Below, piece after piece: positions 1 to 5,900 of a stretch of DNA of 5,900 nt; within the stretch, counting starts at the first letter, position 1, and every line of letters begins with the position of its first letter. The position numbers and the translations under genes are program-made. The stretch is from NCBI GenBank assembly GCA_030740295.1, contig JASLXP010000534.1:1-5900 (forward strand), given 5' to 3'. The notes beneath the pieces are model-generated. The model worked only from the letters and a program-made list of their open reading frames with translations. It made no database searches and was not told where the DNA came from. Source of the DNA: Planctomycetota bacterium (lineage in GTDB: Bacteria > Planctomycetota > PUPC01 > JACPCR01).

Positions 1-2799
1 GAAATTGCAGGCGGAGAAGTAGTATCCCGGATCGGGGTCAGGAAACGGGATGACGACAGCCCAACACAATTCAGGCTCCATTTATCCAATCCTTCGATCG
101 AGACCAACGGCTTCATGCGCTCGGTTCTGAAAGTGGAAGGATGGCACAGGTCCGACGATGGTGACCGTTTTTCGCCATCGGTCGTCCGAATGACCTTTTA
201 TCGGGGTCGGAAGTTCATCCGCATCCATCACACCTTTGTGATCAGCAAGAATCCGGACACTCATACCATCAGCGACATTGGCGTCCGCTGGCCCCTGAAG
301 GCTGAGATGAAAAGAGCTTCATGGTCACTCAGTGGAGCTTCAAAGACATCAGCCATTGGCGCTCAGCGGTTTTCAGTTTTTCAGGAGAACACAGCCCGGG
401 CGAGCTATCCTCCCGTCTCGCCGGAGTTCAGTGGCCGCTTCCGGGTCTTCAACGGCAGGCAGGTGATTTCGGAGGGACGGCGTTATCCCGGAGGGCTGGT
501 GCTCAGAGGCGAGGATGCCGGTGTAGGCGTGTTCCTGCAAAACATGTGGCAGATGTGCCCCAAGGCGCTCGCGTATCACGACAGGACCCTCCATGTCGGC
601 CTCTGGCCGGGCGAGCTGGCAGGGGAGCTGGACCTCAAGCGAACCGAGATGAAGAACCCAAAACACTTTCAGGACTTCGCAGCCAAGGATCCGAGCTACC
701 GTCATCCAAAATACAATCCAATGAAGTATGTCTCCCATACGCTCGAACATTCGGCCATGGGTGTCTCCCGAACCCATGAGTTCGTCATCTGGTTTGAGCG
801 TGAGCCCGAGAAGCTCGATCCCGGCAGATTGGCCGGATTATTCGATATGCCTTTTGTCCCATTCGTTTCAGGGGAGTGGAACGTCCGAACTGGCGTGATG
901 GGCAAACAGGTACTGCCGGGCGCCTACCGGCCCGAAATCGAAGGCGTCAATCGGGCGATGATGGCTGAAGCACGCAACGTCATGGAGCGCTGGGGATGGT
1001 ACGGGATGTTGGAATACGGCAATTTTCGTTACGCGTTCAGGAAGACCCACATGCGCTGGTTTAACTACCACCCCAAATATGCCTGGTACAACAGTGGCCA
1101 CCTGATGGGCGGCGGGACCATGCTGCAGGCGTTGTGGTTTCAGTATCTGCGCAGCGGCGATCCACTTGATTTCCTGGTCGCTGAAGCCCGCGGTCTGAAC
1201 AAGATGGACGTTTCCACCGTGCATTACCACGAGAGAGATTTTGTCGGCAACATGATTCGCCACGGCGGGTATGACCCCTGGGTAGGCGCCAGGAGGCCCC
1301 ACGGTGCCCACGCGCCCCTGGCAGGGATTCCCATCCACTACTACGCCACAGGTTCCCAACGGGCCAGCGACCTGTTTCATCTCATCGCCACGACCAACTA
1401 CCGCCATCGCGACTTCACCCAGGGCAGAAACACTGACACCAACATCAACACCATGATGCTCTATTACCAGCACACACTGGATCGGCAGTATTACGATCGC
1501 GCCGTCGAATTCATCGACTACTACCATCGCAACCTTGAAGAGACCGGAAAGCGTTTGACCTTTTTCGACTACTTCACGACTGCCATGAGAAACTTCTATC
1601 CCATCGCCGGTCGAGAGGTGCGAAAGAAAATCAAAGAGACATTCGAGGCCAAAAAGCAAACCAGGCTGCAAAGAGGAGGGTTGAATCCGGAGATGGCCGC
1701 ATTTGCATGGGAGCTTTCTCCGAACAAGGAAAACGCCGAGCGGCTTGACCAGACCATGGAAGCCTGGTCGAGGCGCGTCTCCGGGCAGCTCGGTTGGTCC
1801 GACAACATGGTTCTGCACAACATGAACGACTACGGCAAAATGAACGCGGTTTGCTACGCGCTCCACGTGCTTCAAGAGAAGAATAAGAAAACGGTCGAGC
1901 CGGTCCGCATCCGGCCCTTCGGTGGCACTTTCGAGAAGCCCGTCAAAGTTGTCCTGAGCACCGAGTCGGATGGTGCAGTCATCCGATATACGCTGGACGG
2001 CTCCGAGCCTGGCCGACGGTCAAAGAAATATCAGCACCCCCTTGAAATCCAGCAGAGCTGTTTGTTGAGGGCCAAGGCCTTCAAATGGGGAATGAAGCCT
2101 CCAGCCTTGGCGAGCGCGGATTTTACTATCGGTGGACCGTCCATTCCCCGCGATGGCCTGCAGCTCTGGATGAGTGCAGACAGGGGTGTGACTCGTGAGG
2201 GCACGGCAGCCATTGCATGGGCGGATCAGTCCGGAAATGGCAAGCACGCCGGAGTCGCCGCGGACCGGGCCCCGGAGCTCATCCCCAACAGGGCCAACGG
2301 CCTGCCCGCCCTTCGCAGTGCAGCCAAGAAGTACATGACCTTGAGGCGCTTGATCGCCTTGAAAGGTGATTGCACGATTATCTTCGTCGCTTCCTTCACT
2401 GGCGATGAAGGTGGCTCCATCGTCGGCGACAGCGACGACGGCCGCATCGGCCCCTCCGAATTGAAGAAGCGGGAATTCTCTTTTCGTTTCTCCGTCGGGG
2501 AACGGGGCCATACGACCTTCCTGAGAGAGCCGTTTGACCGGGGCAGATTCTGCATCTGGGCTCTCGCCCGCCGGGGAAAACGGGTACTCATTTATCGTGA
2601 TGGAAAAACTGCGACCCGCCGCCCTGAATACACCAGCGCCGGCACCACCATGAACCTGAGCCTGCTTTTCGGCATGCGTCCCGGCATCGTCAATCACAAA
2701 GGCGAACTGGCTGAGTTGCTGGTTTACAGCAAGTCGCTCCCCGATGAAGAGCGTGAAAACCTTGAAGGATACTTGAAGAAAAAATACGCATTGAAGTGA
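1..2799 (+). CDS. Putative secreted polysaccharide lyase, exo-rhamnogalacturonan lyase/YetA-like, with chitobiase-C and LamG-like C-terminal domains (5' partial)
   Basis: The frame is open from base 1, so the first in-window ATG (115) is internal and the true start lies upstream; 932 residues are visible, ending in TGA. Visible residues 1-105 resemble the end of the N-terminal RIFT-barrel domain of PcRGLX/YetA-like proteins (FYRGRKFIRIHHTFVI, then DIGVRWPLK). Residues about 125-270 look like the second beta domain (RRYPGGLVLRG, GVGVFLQNMWQMCPKAL, LHVGLWPGE, then a G-V-S-R-T-H-E-F strand). Residues about 293-628 are helical and rich in His, Trp and Tyr, as expected of the (alpha/alpha)6 toroid. 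Residues 635-710 match a chitobiase/hexosaminidase C-terminal domain (IRYTLDGSEPG, LLRAKAF). Residues 718-930 match a LamG/concanavalin-like domain (LQLWMSADRGVT, WADQSGNGKHA, GELAELLVYSKSL). Characterised PcRGLX relatives (PL26) release unsaturated galacturonosyl-rhamnose from rhamnogalacturonan I; YetA itself is poorly characterised. The substrate here is inferred only. Export is likely, but the signal peptide is outside the window. Fold-family call firm, exact activity not. Confidence 0.8.
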   Translation, partial: EIAGGEVVSRIGVRKRDDDSPTQFRLHLSNPSIETNGFMRSVLKVEGWHRSDDGDRFSPSVVRMTFYRGRKFIRIHHTFVISKNPDTHTISDIGVRWPLKAEMKRASWSLSGASKTSAIGAQRFSVFQENTARASYPPVSPEFSGRFRVFNGRQVISEGRRYPGGLVLRGEDAGVGVFLQNMWQMCPKALAYHDRTLHVGLWPGELAGELDLKRTEMKNPKHFQDFAAKDPSYRHPKYNPMKYVSHTLEHSAMGVSRTHEFVIWFEREPEKLDPGRLAGLFDMPFVPFVSGEWNVRTGVMGKQVLPGAYRPEIEGVNRAMMAEARNVMERWGWYGMLEYGNFRYAFRKTHMRWFNYHPKYAWYNSGHLMGGGTMLQALWFQYLRSGDPLDFLVAEARGLNKMDVSTVHYHERDFVGNMIRHGGYDPWVGARRPHGAHAPLAGIPIHYYATGSQRASDLFHLIATTNYRHRDFTQGRNTDTNINTMMLYYQHTLDRQYYDRAVEFIDYYHRNLEETGKRLTFFDYFTTAMRNFYPIAGREVRKKIKETFEAKKQTRLQRGGLNPEMAAFAWELSPNKENAERLDQTMEAWSRRVSGQLGWSDNMVLHNMNDYGKMNAVCYALHVLQEKNKKTVEPVRIRPFGGTFEKPVKVVLSTESDGAVIRYTLDGSEPGRRSKKYQHPLEIQQSCLLRAKAFKWGMKPPALASADFTIGGPSIPRDGLQLWMSADRGVTREGTAAIAWADQSGNGKHAGVAADRAPELIPNRANGLPALRSAAKKYMTLRRLIALKGDCTIIFVASFTGDEGGSIVGDSDDGRIGPSELKKREFSFRFSVGERGHTTFLREPFDRGRFCIWALARRGKRVLIYRDGKTATRRPEYTSAGTTMNLSLLFGMRPGIVNHKGELAELLVYSKSLPDEERENLEGYLKKKYALK
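1903..2130 (+). other. Chitobiase/beta-hexosaminidase C-terminal-like (Fn3-associated) domain within the lyase-like protein
   Basis: This is the region coding for an about 76-residue beta-sandwich module directly after the helical domain. The diagnostic core IRYTLDGSEP is followed by a Tyr, a Pro-Leu strand and LLRAKAFKWG, which is the usual pattern of this module. In known proteins such modules sit beside catalytic domains of secreted glycan-active enzymes and act as spacers or possible binding modules; they are not catalytic. Here it links the catalytic part to the terminal LamG-like domain. Confidence 0.8.
2152..2796 (+). other. LamG/concanavalin A-like C-terminal domain within the lyase-like protein
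   Basis: About 215 residues form a jelly-roll-type module recognisable by its opening (LQLWMSADRGVT), the WADQSGNG turn, central strands with a short aromatic core (FCIWALARRG, VLIYRDG) and the closing pattern GELAELLVYSKSLPDEER followed by a Gly-Tyr-Leu helix and KKKYAL. This closing pattern is common in LamG-like tails of large secreted proteins of Verrucomicrobiota and Planctomycetota. The expected role is binding of carbohydrate or of a surface partner; the ligand cannot be read from sequence. Confidence 0.75.
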
Positions 2800-2871
2800 A
2801 GGAAGGCCCTCTTTGGGGAATGCTTCCCGTCTTCTCTGAACCGTGAAGCCACCCTCAAGCACTTATCGAAC
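2800..2871. other. Spacer between the two plus-strand genes
   Basis: The 72 bases hold the weak hairpin listed separately. I see no convincing -35/-10 pair and no purine-rich ribosome-binding sequence close to 2872; the bases just before the ATG read CTTATCGAAC. The start may therefore depend on an SD-independent mechanism, or on a promoter not recognisable with E. coli-type consensus sequences. Confidence 0.5.
2801..2827 (+). terminator. Possible hairpin just after the lyase-like gene
   Basis: Two bases after the TGA stop, GGAAG (2801-2805) can pair with CTTCC (2823-2827). Inside it CCCT (2807-2810) can pair with GGGG (2815-2818, one G-T wobble), leaving bulges and a CTTT loop. An alternative smaller stem, GGGAA/TTCCC (2816-2828), competes with it. 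The following CGTCTTCTCTG is pyrimidine-rich but is not a proper T tract, so this is a weak terminator at best. It might instead only reduce transcription into the next gene. Confidence 0.3.
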
Positions 2872-3975
2872 ATGAATCGAATGAGAATGTTTACCACCTT
2901 TGTTCTGGCCGGATCGTGTCTCTACGGTGAAACAGCTACCAGATCTGAAAATGCTGCCCTGCAGTACTACCAGGCGTTTCTAAATGCACCGAAATTGAAA
3001 ATGGCTGATGAAGAGGTCCTCGGTGACTGGAAGGAAGCCCGTCTCGACGCTCAGACCAGGGGCCTGCTGAAACAATACGAGGCATCCTTCAAGAACCTCC
3101 GCCGCGGTGCCGCACTCGAAAAATGTGATTGGGGACTCAATTTCGAAGAGGGGCCAAGCCTGCTCCTTGGACACTTGCAGCTTGCACGGTCCCTGGCCCG
3201 GGCGTCCTGTCTAAACATTCGAATGATGTTCTCTGAGAATCAGCAACGGGCCGCCGGCCAGGATCTGGCCGTTGTGATGAGATTGGCAAGGCACGTCAGC
3301 AGTGATGGCCTGCTCATCAGTGTGCTGGTCGGAATTGCCATTGAGCGAATGGCACTGGAAACCGCTGCTCAGCACTTGTGGCTGATGTCCCCCGCTCAAC
3401 TGCATGGTCTTTTGGATTCGATGGAAAAACTTCAGCCTCACTCCACGCCGGCCGATGGGATTCGTATGGAGAAGAGAGTGTACTTGGGGTGGCTCAGAAG
3501 AACACTCGCCGACCCCGCCAAAGCCGGCAAGGATCTTGAACTGTTGGGCGCGGAAGGTATCACATTCGCGCTTTTAACAGGAGGGCAGAAGCCGGCCATC
3601 GATGCCATGCTGAAACAGACTGAAAAGGACTATGACCGATTCATCGAAGCGATGGAAAAGCCATTCCCGGCGGCTGAGCAGCAGCTCATTGAATTCGAAG
3701 AAGGCCTGAAAAACGCGAATCCAATAAGCAAACTGATCATGCCTGCGGCCACATCTTTCCACATGCAGCACGGGGCCCAACTGTCCCGAGTCCAGATGCT
3801 CGTAGCGGCAATTCACCTGTTCCTGGATGGCGAGAAAGCCTGCAGGAAAGTGATGGATCCGCTTTCAGGAAAATCATTCGTACTGGTGGATGAGAAGGAC
3901 GGAGTCACCATTCGGTCTCAACGATTGGTAAGGAAACGGAAAGTTGAGCTATTGGTACACAGACCTGAGTTATGA
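2872..3975 (+). CDS. Exported helical protein of unknown function, PVC-type
   Basis: Complete gene of 367 residues, TGA stop. The N-terminus looks like a Sec signal: Arg residues at 3 and 5, a short hydrophobic stretch (FTTFVLAGSCLYG, residues 7-19), then polar sequence. The AGSC before Cys16 is not a good lipobox, since Ala rather than Leu stands at -3, so a lipoprotein is less likely. The mature part begins ENAALQYYQAFLNAP and is almost entirely amphipathic helices, with RRGAALEKCDWGLNFEEGP (residues 78-96) the most distinctive stretch, then LARHVSSDG (138-146) and a terminal MDPLSGKSF segment (328-336). From memory, similar proteins are conserved hypotheticals in Planctomycetota and Verrucomicrobiota; I know no assigned function. 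No catalytic motif is visible. ATGs at 2872, 2881 and 2887 are all possible starts; none has a clear Shine-Dalgarno sequence and the first gives the best signal n-region. It lies 72 bases after the lyase-like gene on the same strand, so co-transcription is possible. Confidence 0.8.
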   Translation: MNRMRMFTTFVLAGSCLYGETATRSENAALQYYQAFLNAPKLKMADEEVLGDWKEARLDAQTRGLLKQYEASFKNLRRGAALEKCDWGLNFEEGPSLLLGHLQLARSLARASCLNIRMMFSENQQRAAGQDLAVVMRLARHVSSDGLLISVLVGIAIERMALETAAQHLWLMSPAQLHGLLDSMEKLQPHSTPADGIRMEKRVYLGWLRRTLADPAKAGKDLELLGAEGITFALLTGGQKPAIDAMLKQTEKDYDRFIEAMEKPFPAAEQQLIEFEEGLKNANPISKLIMPAATSFHMQHGAQLSRVQMLVAAIHLFLDGEKACRKVMDPLSGKSFVLVDEKDGVTIRSQRLVRKRKVELLVHRPEL

Positions 3976-4069
3976 GGGTTGGAACTGTGGAAGAATCCCC
4001 GTGATGCTGTACGTGCCACTTACAGCTCTTGTCGTATCGTCCCATCATTCACCCATCAGTCCCGCCTCC
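3976..4069. other. Convergent intergenic gap
   Basis: 94 bases separate the stop codons of the helical-protein gene (plus) and the propeller gene (minus). Transcription from both sides converges here, so a bidirectional terminator would be expected. The only candidate I see is the short inverted repeat at 4006-4026. No gene or RNA is apparent. Confidence 0.6.
4006..4026. terminator. Small perfect inverted repeat in the convergent gap, possible terminator
   Basis: GCTGTA (4006-4011) and TACAGC (4021-4026) are exact reverse complements separated by 9 bases. The stem is only 6 bp and the downstream plus-strand sequence (TCTTGTCGTATCGT) is T-rich but interrupted. Its position between convergent genes makes a terminator role plausible; the stem is too short to be sure, and it may be chance. 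Confidence 0.25.
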
Positions 4070-5900
4070 TTACTTTTCCTCCTCAGCCATCGGCCGAATC
4101 ACATGGAATCCCCCGCCGATGGGATGCCAGGGGTGATTGACTGTGTAGGCGGTGTGGCCGCTGTCACCATGACGATCGACGAGGAAAAGGGTGCCTTTGT
4201 AGTAACTGAAAGGCATAACGGGATCGTTCCCGAAGCTGAAGTTGGTGCTCTCGTACTTGTCACCCTTCCTTACTGAATACTGAAGGTGGCGAGATTCGCC
4301 CGAGCCCAGTTTGGCGAGCATGAGATTCCATGGGGTACGTGAGCCTGCTATTTCTATTCTCTCAACATACAGCGCTTCATCGCCAAGGATTATCGGCTCG
4401 TAATGGAACCGGGTCTTGACCTTTTTCTTCCAGATGATTTTTCCGTCCGCCCGATTCAGGCAGGCGAATGTGCCGCCGCGGCATCCGTAAAGAACGTGCG
4501 TTCTACCGACGACTGGACAGCGCGTGAATTCATCACCGAGCTCGGTCTTCCAGCGGAGGCTGCCGTTGGTGGCGTTGATGGCCATCGCCGTGCCCTTCTG
4601 ATCGGCGAGGTAGACGATGCCCCCATCCACGGCCGGCGTGGAATCGGTGTACAGCGCGACCGGTACCTTCCAGCGTTCCTTTAGGTTCGAGACATTTACG
4701 CTGTGCAGGAGGCCGTCTTCAGTGATGAAGAAGAGGCTATGACCGTCGGTGGACGGCGAGCCGAGCACCGGGCCGCTTGTGCTGGCTTCTTTCATGATGC
4801 TGCCGTTGGCAAAATCGAGCTGGAAGAGCTTGCCCTTGTCGCTGGCAACGAAGATGTCTTCGCCGACTGCAACGGGGCATCCGAAGAGCCGTTCTCCGAC
4901 TTTGGATGACCAGAGTTCTGTGCCCGAATCCGGGTTAATGCAGTAGAGTTTGCCGTCAATTCCGCTACGTAGAATCAGGCCGCCGTAGAGGGTACCGAAC
5001 GGCGTATAACCCAGGCCGCCAGCCCTTCCCCAATACAGTGCCGGAAAGCTCCGTGGCCTGCGTCCCTTCTGCACGGCAAAGGACGACAGGTCGAACGCGG
5101 TATTCTTGCCGAAGGCGCGGCCTGAGTAGATGGTGTCTTCGGAGAGCAGTAATTGGGCCATGGGCGCGTTCCAGAGGATGTCTTTGTCACCATGCCCGTG
5201 TCTGCAGTAGTAACCTTGCTGAAAACGTGGCGCGAGCTTTTTCTCACGTCTGTCCACGCGAGTGAAATCGCCCATCCAGGTGTTCTGGCCCTCCGGGTCA
5301 ACAAAGCCCGGCGCGCCCGTTCGTCCGGAGAGTGGGCCATAGAGCTCGACCTCGGTCAACGTGCGAAGCCGTTTGATGCTGTTGACGAGTTTCACCTTCA
5401 CCACGGGCGTCTTGATCGGATCGAACTTGATGAGTCGGAAGAGCTGCCCGTTGTGACGGATGCTCGCGACTACCTTTTCTTTCTTGGTCGCCATATCCGT
5501 GACGACCACGTCGAAGTGTGGCGTGACGTTCTTTTCGTCGTACGCATTGAAGTAAAGGCCGACCATCGACACCCAGCGCGGGTCACGCATGCCGCACGAG
5601 ATAAGAGTCGTGACCGAGTTAGGCTGCACAAACCATTTACTGCCGATCTCGTTAATGCGCCCATTCTGCATGAACGCCTCATCAACAAGATTGAGCACGC
5701 CGGTCAGAAGAGGAGCGATGATGACGCGGTTCGGATTTTCATTACGATGCCGGCCGATGGGATCGTAAGTTTCGGAGAACAGCGGATTCTCTAGCACAAC
5801 TGGTTTGGCCCGATGGATCGGCTCGTAATGCAGGTGGTTCACACTCGGGAATCTGATACGCCGCAACGTGATTCCATCGACGAGGGCCTTGCCATTCTTA
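4070..5900 (-). CDS. PQQ-like beta-propeller protein with galactose-binding-like (discoidin-type) domain (5' partial)
   Basis: The minus-strand frame ends with TAA at 4070-4072 and stays open to the window edge (5900); 609 residues are visible. A TTG at 5866 is not needed as a start because eleven codons upstream (KNGKALVDGIT) continue without a stop, so the true start and any signal peptide are outside. Visible residues about 66-189 look like a galactose-binding-like fold: strands around VSMVGLYFNAYD, PHFDVVVTDM and VVKVKLVNS, ending TLTEVELYGP, a typical F5/8-type-C ending. A linker follows. From about residue 240 to the end it is a PQQ_2-type beta-propeller, with clear blades carrying GKLYCINPDSGTELW, GTAMAINATNGSLRW and GTFACLNRADGKIIW. 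In the best blades W and P recur every 40 residues. Proteins of this design are usually secreted or periplasmic and non-enzymatic; true quinoprotein dehydrogenase residues are not evident. Binding or scaffolding is inferred. It is convergent with the lyase-like gene, so not in its operon. Confidence 0.8.
   Translation of the reverse strand, partial: KNGKALVDGITLRRIRFPSVNHLHYEPIHRAKPVVLENPLFSETYDPIGRHRNENPNRVIIAPLLTGVLNLVDEAFMQNGRINEIGSKWFVQPNSVTTLISCGMRDPRWVSMVGLYFNAYDEKNVTPHFDVVVTDMATKKEKVVASIRHNGQLFRLIKFDPIKTPVVKVKLVNSIKRLRTLTEVELYGPLSGRTGAPGFVDPEGQNTWMGDFTRVDRREKKLAPRFQQGYYCRHGHGDKDILWNAPMAQLLLSEDTIYSGRAFGKNTAFDLSSFAVQKGRRPRSFPALYWGRAGGLGYTPFGTLYGGLILRSGIDGKLYCINPDSGTELWSSKVGERLFGCPVAVGEDIFVASDKGKLFQLDFANGSIMKEASTSGPVLGSPSTDGHSLFFITEDGLLHSVNVSNLKERWKVPVALYTDSTPAVDGGIVYLADQKGTAMAINATNGSLRWKTELGDEFTRCPVVGRTHVLYGCRGGTFACLNRADGKIIWKKKVKTRFHYEPIILGDEALYVERIEIAGSRTPWNLMLAKLGSGESRHLQYSVRKGDKYESTNFSFGNDPVMPFSYYKGTLFLVDRHGDSGHTAYTVNHPWHPIGGGFHVIRPMAEEEK
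4367..4984 (-). repeat. Five tandem 40-residue beta-propeller blades
   Basis: Counted in visible residues, the blade-ending Trp falls at 330, 410, 450 and 490, and the equivalent position 370 holds Lys in a degenerate blade (GSIMKEAST). The Pro that opens the next strand falls at 342, 382, 422, 462 and 502. All are exact 40-residue (120-base) steps with no insertions or deletions. The DNA copies have diverged strongly, so this is an old protein repeat, not a recent DNA duplication. Less regular blade-like sequence lies on both sides (NAPMAQLLLSEDTIYSG before; PFSYYKGTLFLVDRHG after), which would bring the total towards seven or eight. Confidence 0.85.
4392..4405 (-). repeat. 14-base direct repeat, copy 1, coding HYEP plus two bases of I
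   Basis: ATCGGCTCGTAATG (plus strand) occurs here and again, identically, at 5817-5830. Both copies lie in the propeller gene in the same reading frame, and both encode His-Tyr-Glu-Pro-Ile. Here it sits at the junction between two propeller blades. Confidence 0.7.
5333..5704 (-). other. Galactose-binding-like (F5/8 type C-like) domain within the propeller protein
   Basis: About 124 residues precede the propeller. The pattern is that of the discoidin fold: a strand with V-S-M-V-G-L-Y-F (visible residues about 110-117), a strand F-D-V-V-V-T-D (129-135) followed by KKEKVVASI, an F-D-P-I turn, a strand V-V-K-V-K-L-V, and the terminal T-E-V-E-L-Y-G. These domains commonly bind sugars or surfaces. 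Sequence conservation is low, so the call rests on pattern and on the ending motif. Confidence 0.6.
5817..5830 (-). repeat. 14-base direct repeat, copy 2, coding HYEP plus two bases of I
   Basis: Identical to 4392-4405 and in the same frame. Here it lies before the galactose-binding-like domain, near the visible N-terminal edge, and is followed by a hydrophobic Val-Val-Leu-Glu strand at the same distance as Ala-Leu-Tyr-Val in the other copy. Confidence 0.7.

Noticed and set aside
115..117. ATG as the start codon of the lyase-like gene
   Set aside because: The frame is open to base 1, and the upstream residues (FRLHLSNPSIETNGF leading into the next strand) fit the RIFT-barrel domain, so this Met is internal.
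868..1875. 335-codon open frame on the minus strand
   Set aside because: It lies wholly antisense to the lyase-like gene, whose domains are recognisable through this stretch. Its translation shows no family motif, and long antisense frames are common in GC-rich coding DNA.
2020..2862. 280-codon open frame on the minus strand
   Set aside because: Antisense to the chitobiase-C and LamG-like domains, which are clearly coding on the plus strand. The product has no recognisable domain.
3944..4276. 110-codon open frame on the plus strand spanning the convergent gap
   Set aside because: It overlaps the 3' ends of both flanking genes, has no ribosome-binding sequence, and much of its length is antisense to the propeller gene. 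The product resembles no known protein.
5153..5794. 213-codon open frame on the plus strand
   Set aside because: Antisense to the galactose-binding-like domain and linker of the propeller protein. It is rich in Arg, Asp and Val, as reverse-frame shadows are, and shows no motif.
5864..5866. TTG as the start codon of the propeller gene
   Set aside because: The frame continues upstream without a stop to the window edge, the protein would start in mid-domain without a signal peptide, and a blade-like pattern (DGITL) includes residues before it.
1..5900. CRISPR array, tRNA, rRNA, insertion sequence or prophage elements
   Set aside because: No regularly spaced DNA repeats, no cloverleaf-like or rRNA-like sequence, and no transposase or integrase motif were seen on either strand.

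Overview
The window looks like chromosomal DNA from a polysaccharide-degrading bacterium, most likely of the Verrucomicrobiota/Planctomycetota/Lentisphaerota group. This rests on moderately GC-rich coding DNA, a large YetA/rhamnogalacturonan-lyase-like enzyme with chitobiase-C and LamG-type tail domains, a PQQ-type beta-propeller protein with a galactose-binding-like domain, and a helical protein of a type I associate with these phyla. The assignment is inference; no rRNA, tRNA or marker gene is present to confirm it.

Layout: (1) 1-2799, plus strand, is a large multidomain putative polysaccharide lyase whose 5' end lies outside the window. (2) 2800-2871 is a 72-base spacer with a possible hairpin. 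(3) 2872-3975, plus strand, is a complete gene for an exported, mostly helical protein of unknown function. (4) 3976-4069 is a 94-base convergent gap with a small inverted repeat. (5) 4070-5900, minus strand, is a protein with a galactose-binding-like domain and a PQQ-like beta-propeller; its 5' end also runs off the window. All other long open frames are shadows of these three genes.

How they may work together: the lyase probably acts outside the cytoplasm on a pectin-like or other acidic polysaccharide. The convergent propeller protein looks like a secreted binding or scaffold protein, and both belong to the domain repertoire used for complex-polysaccharide use in these phyla. The middle gene follows the lyase on the same strand and could be co-transcribed, but nothing in its sequence ties it to carbohydrate chemistry. 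No transporter, sulfatase, regulator or mobile element is visible, so a polysaccharide utilisation locus is possible but not shown.

I found no clear evidence of a wholly new system. The most notable points are the domain architecture of the lyase-like protein, its His/aromatic-rich putative active-site region, the strict 40-residue register of the propeller, and a sixth blade-like segment on the far side of the galactose-binding-like domain.
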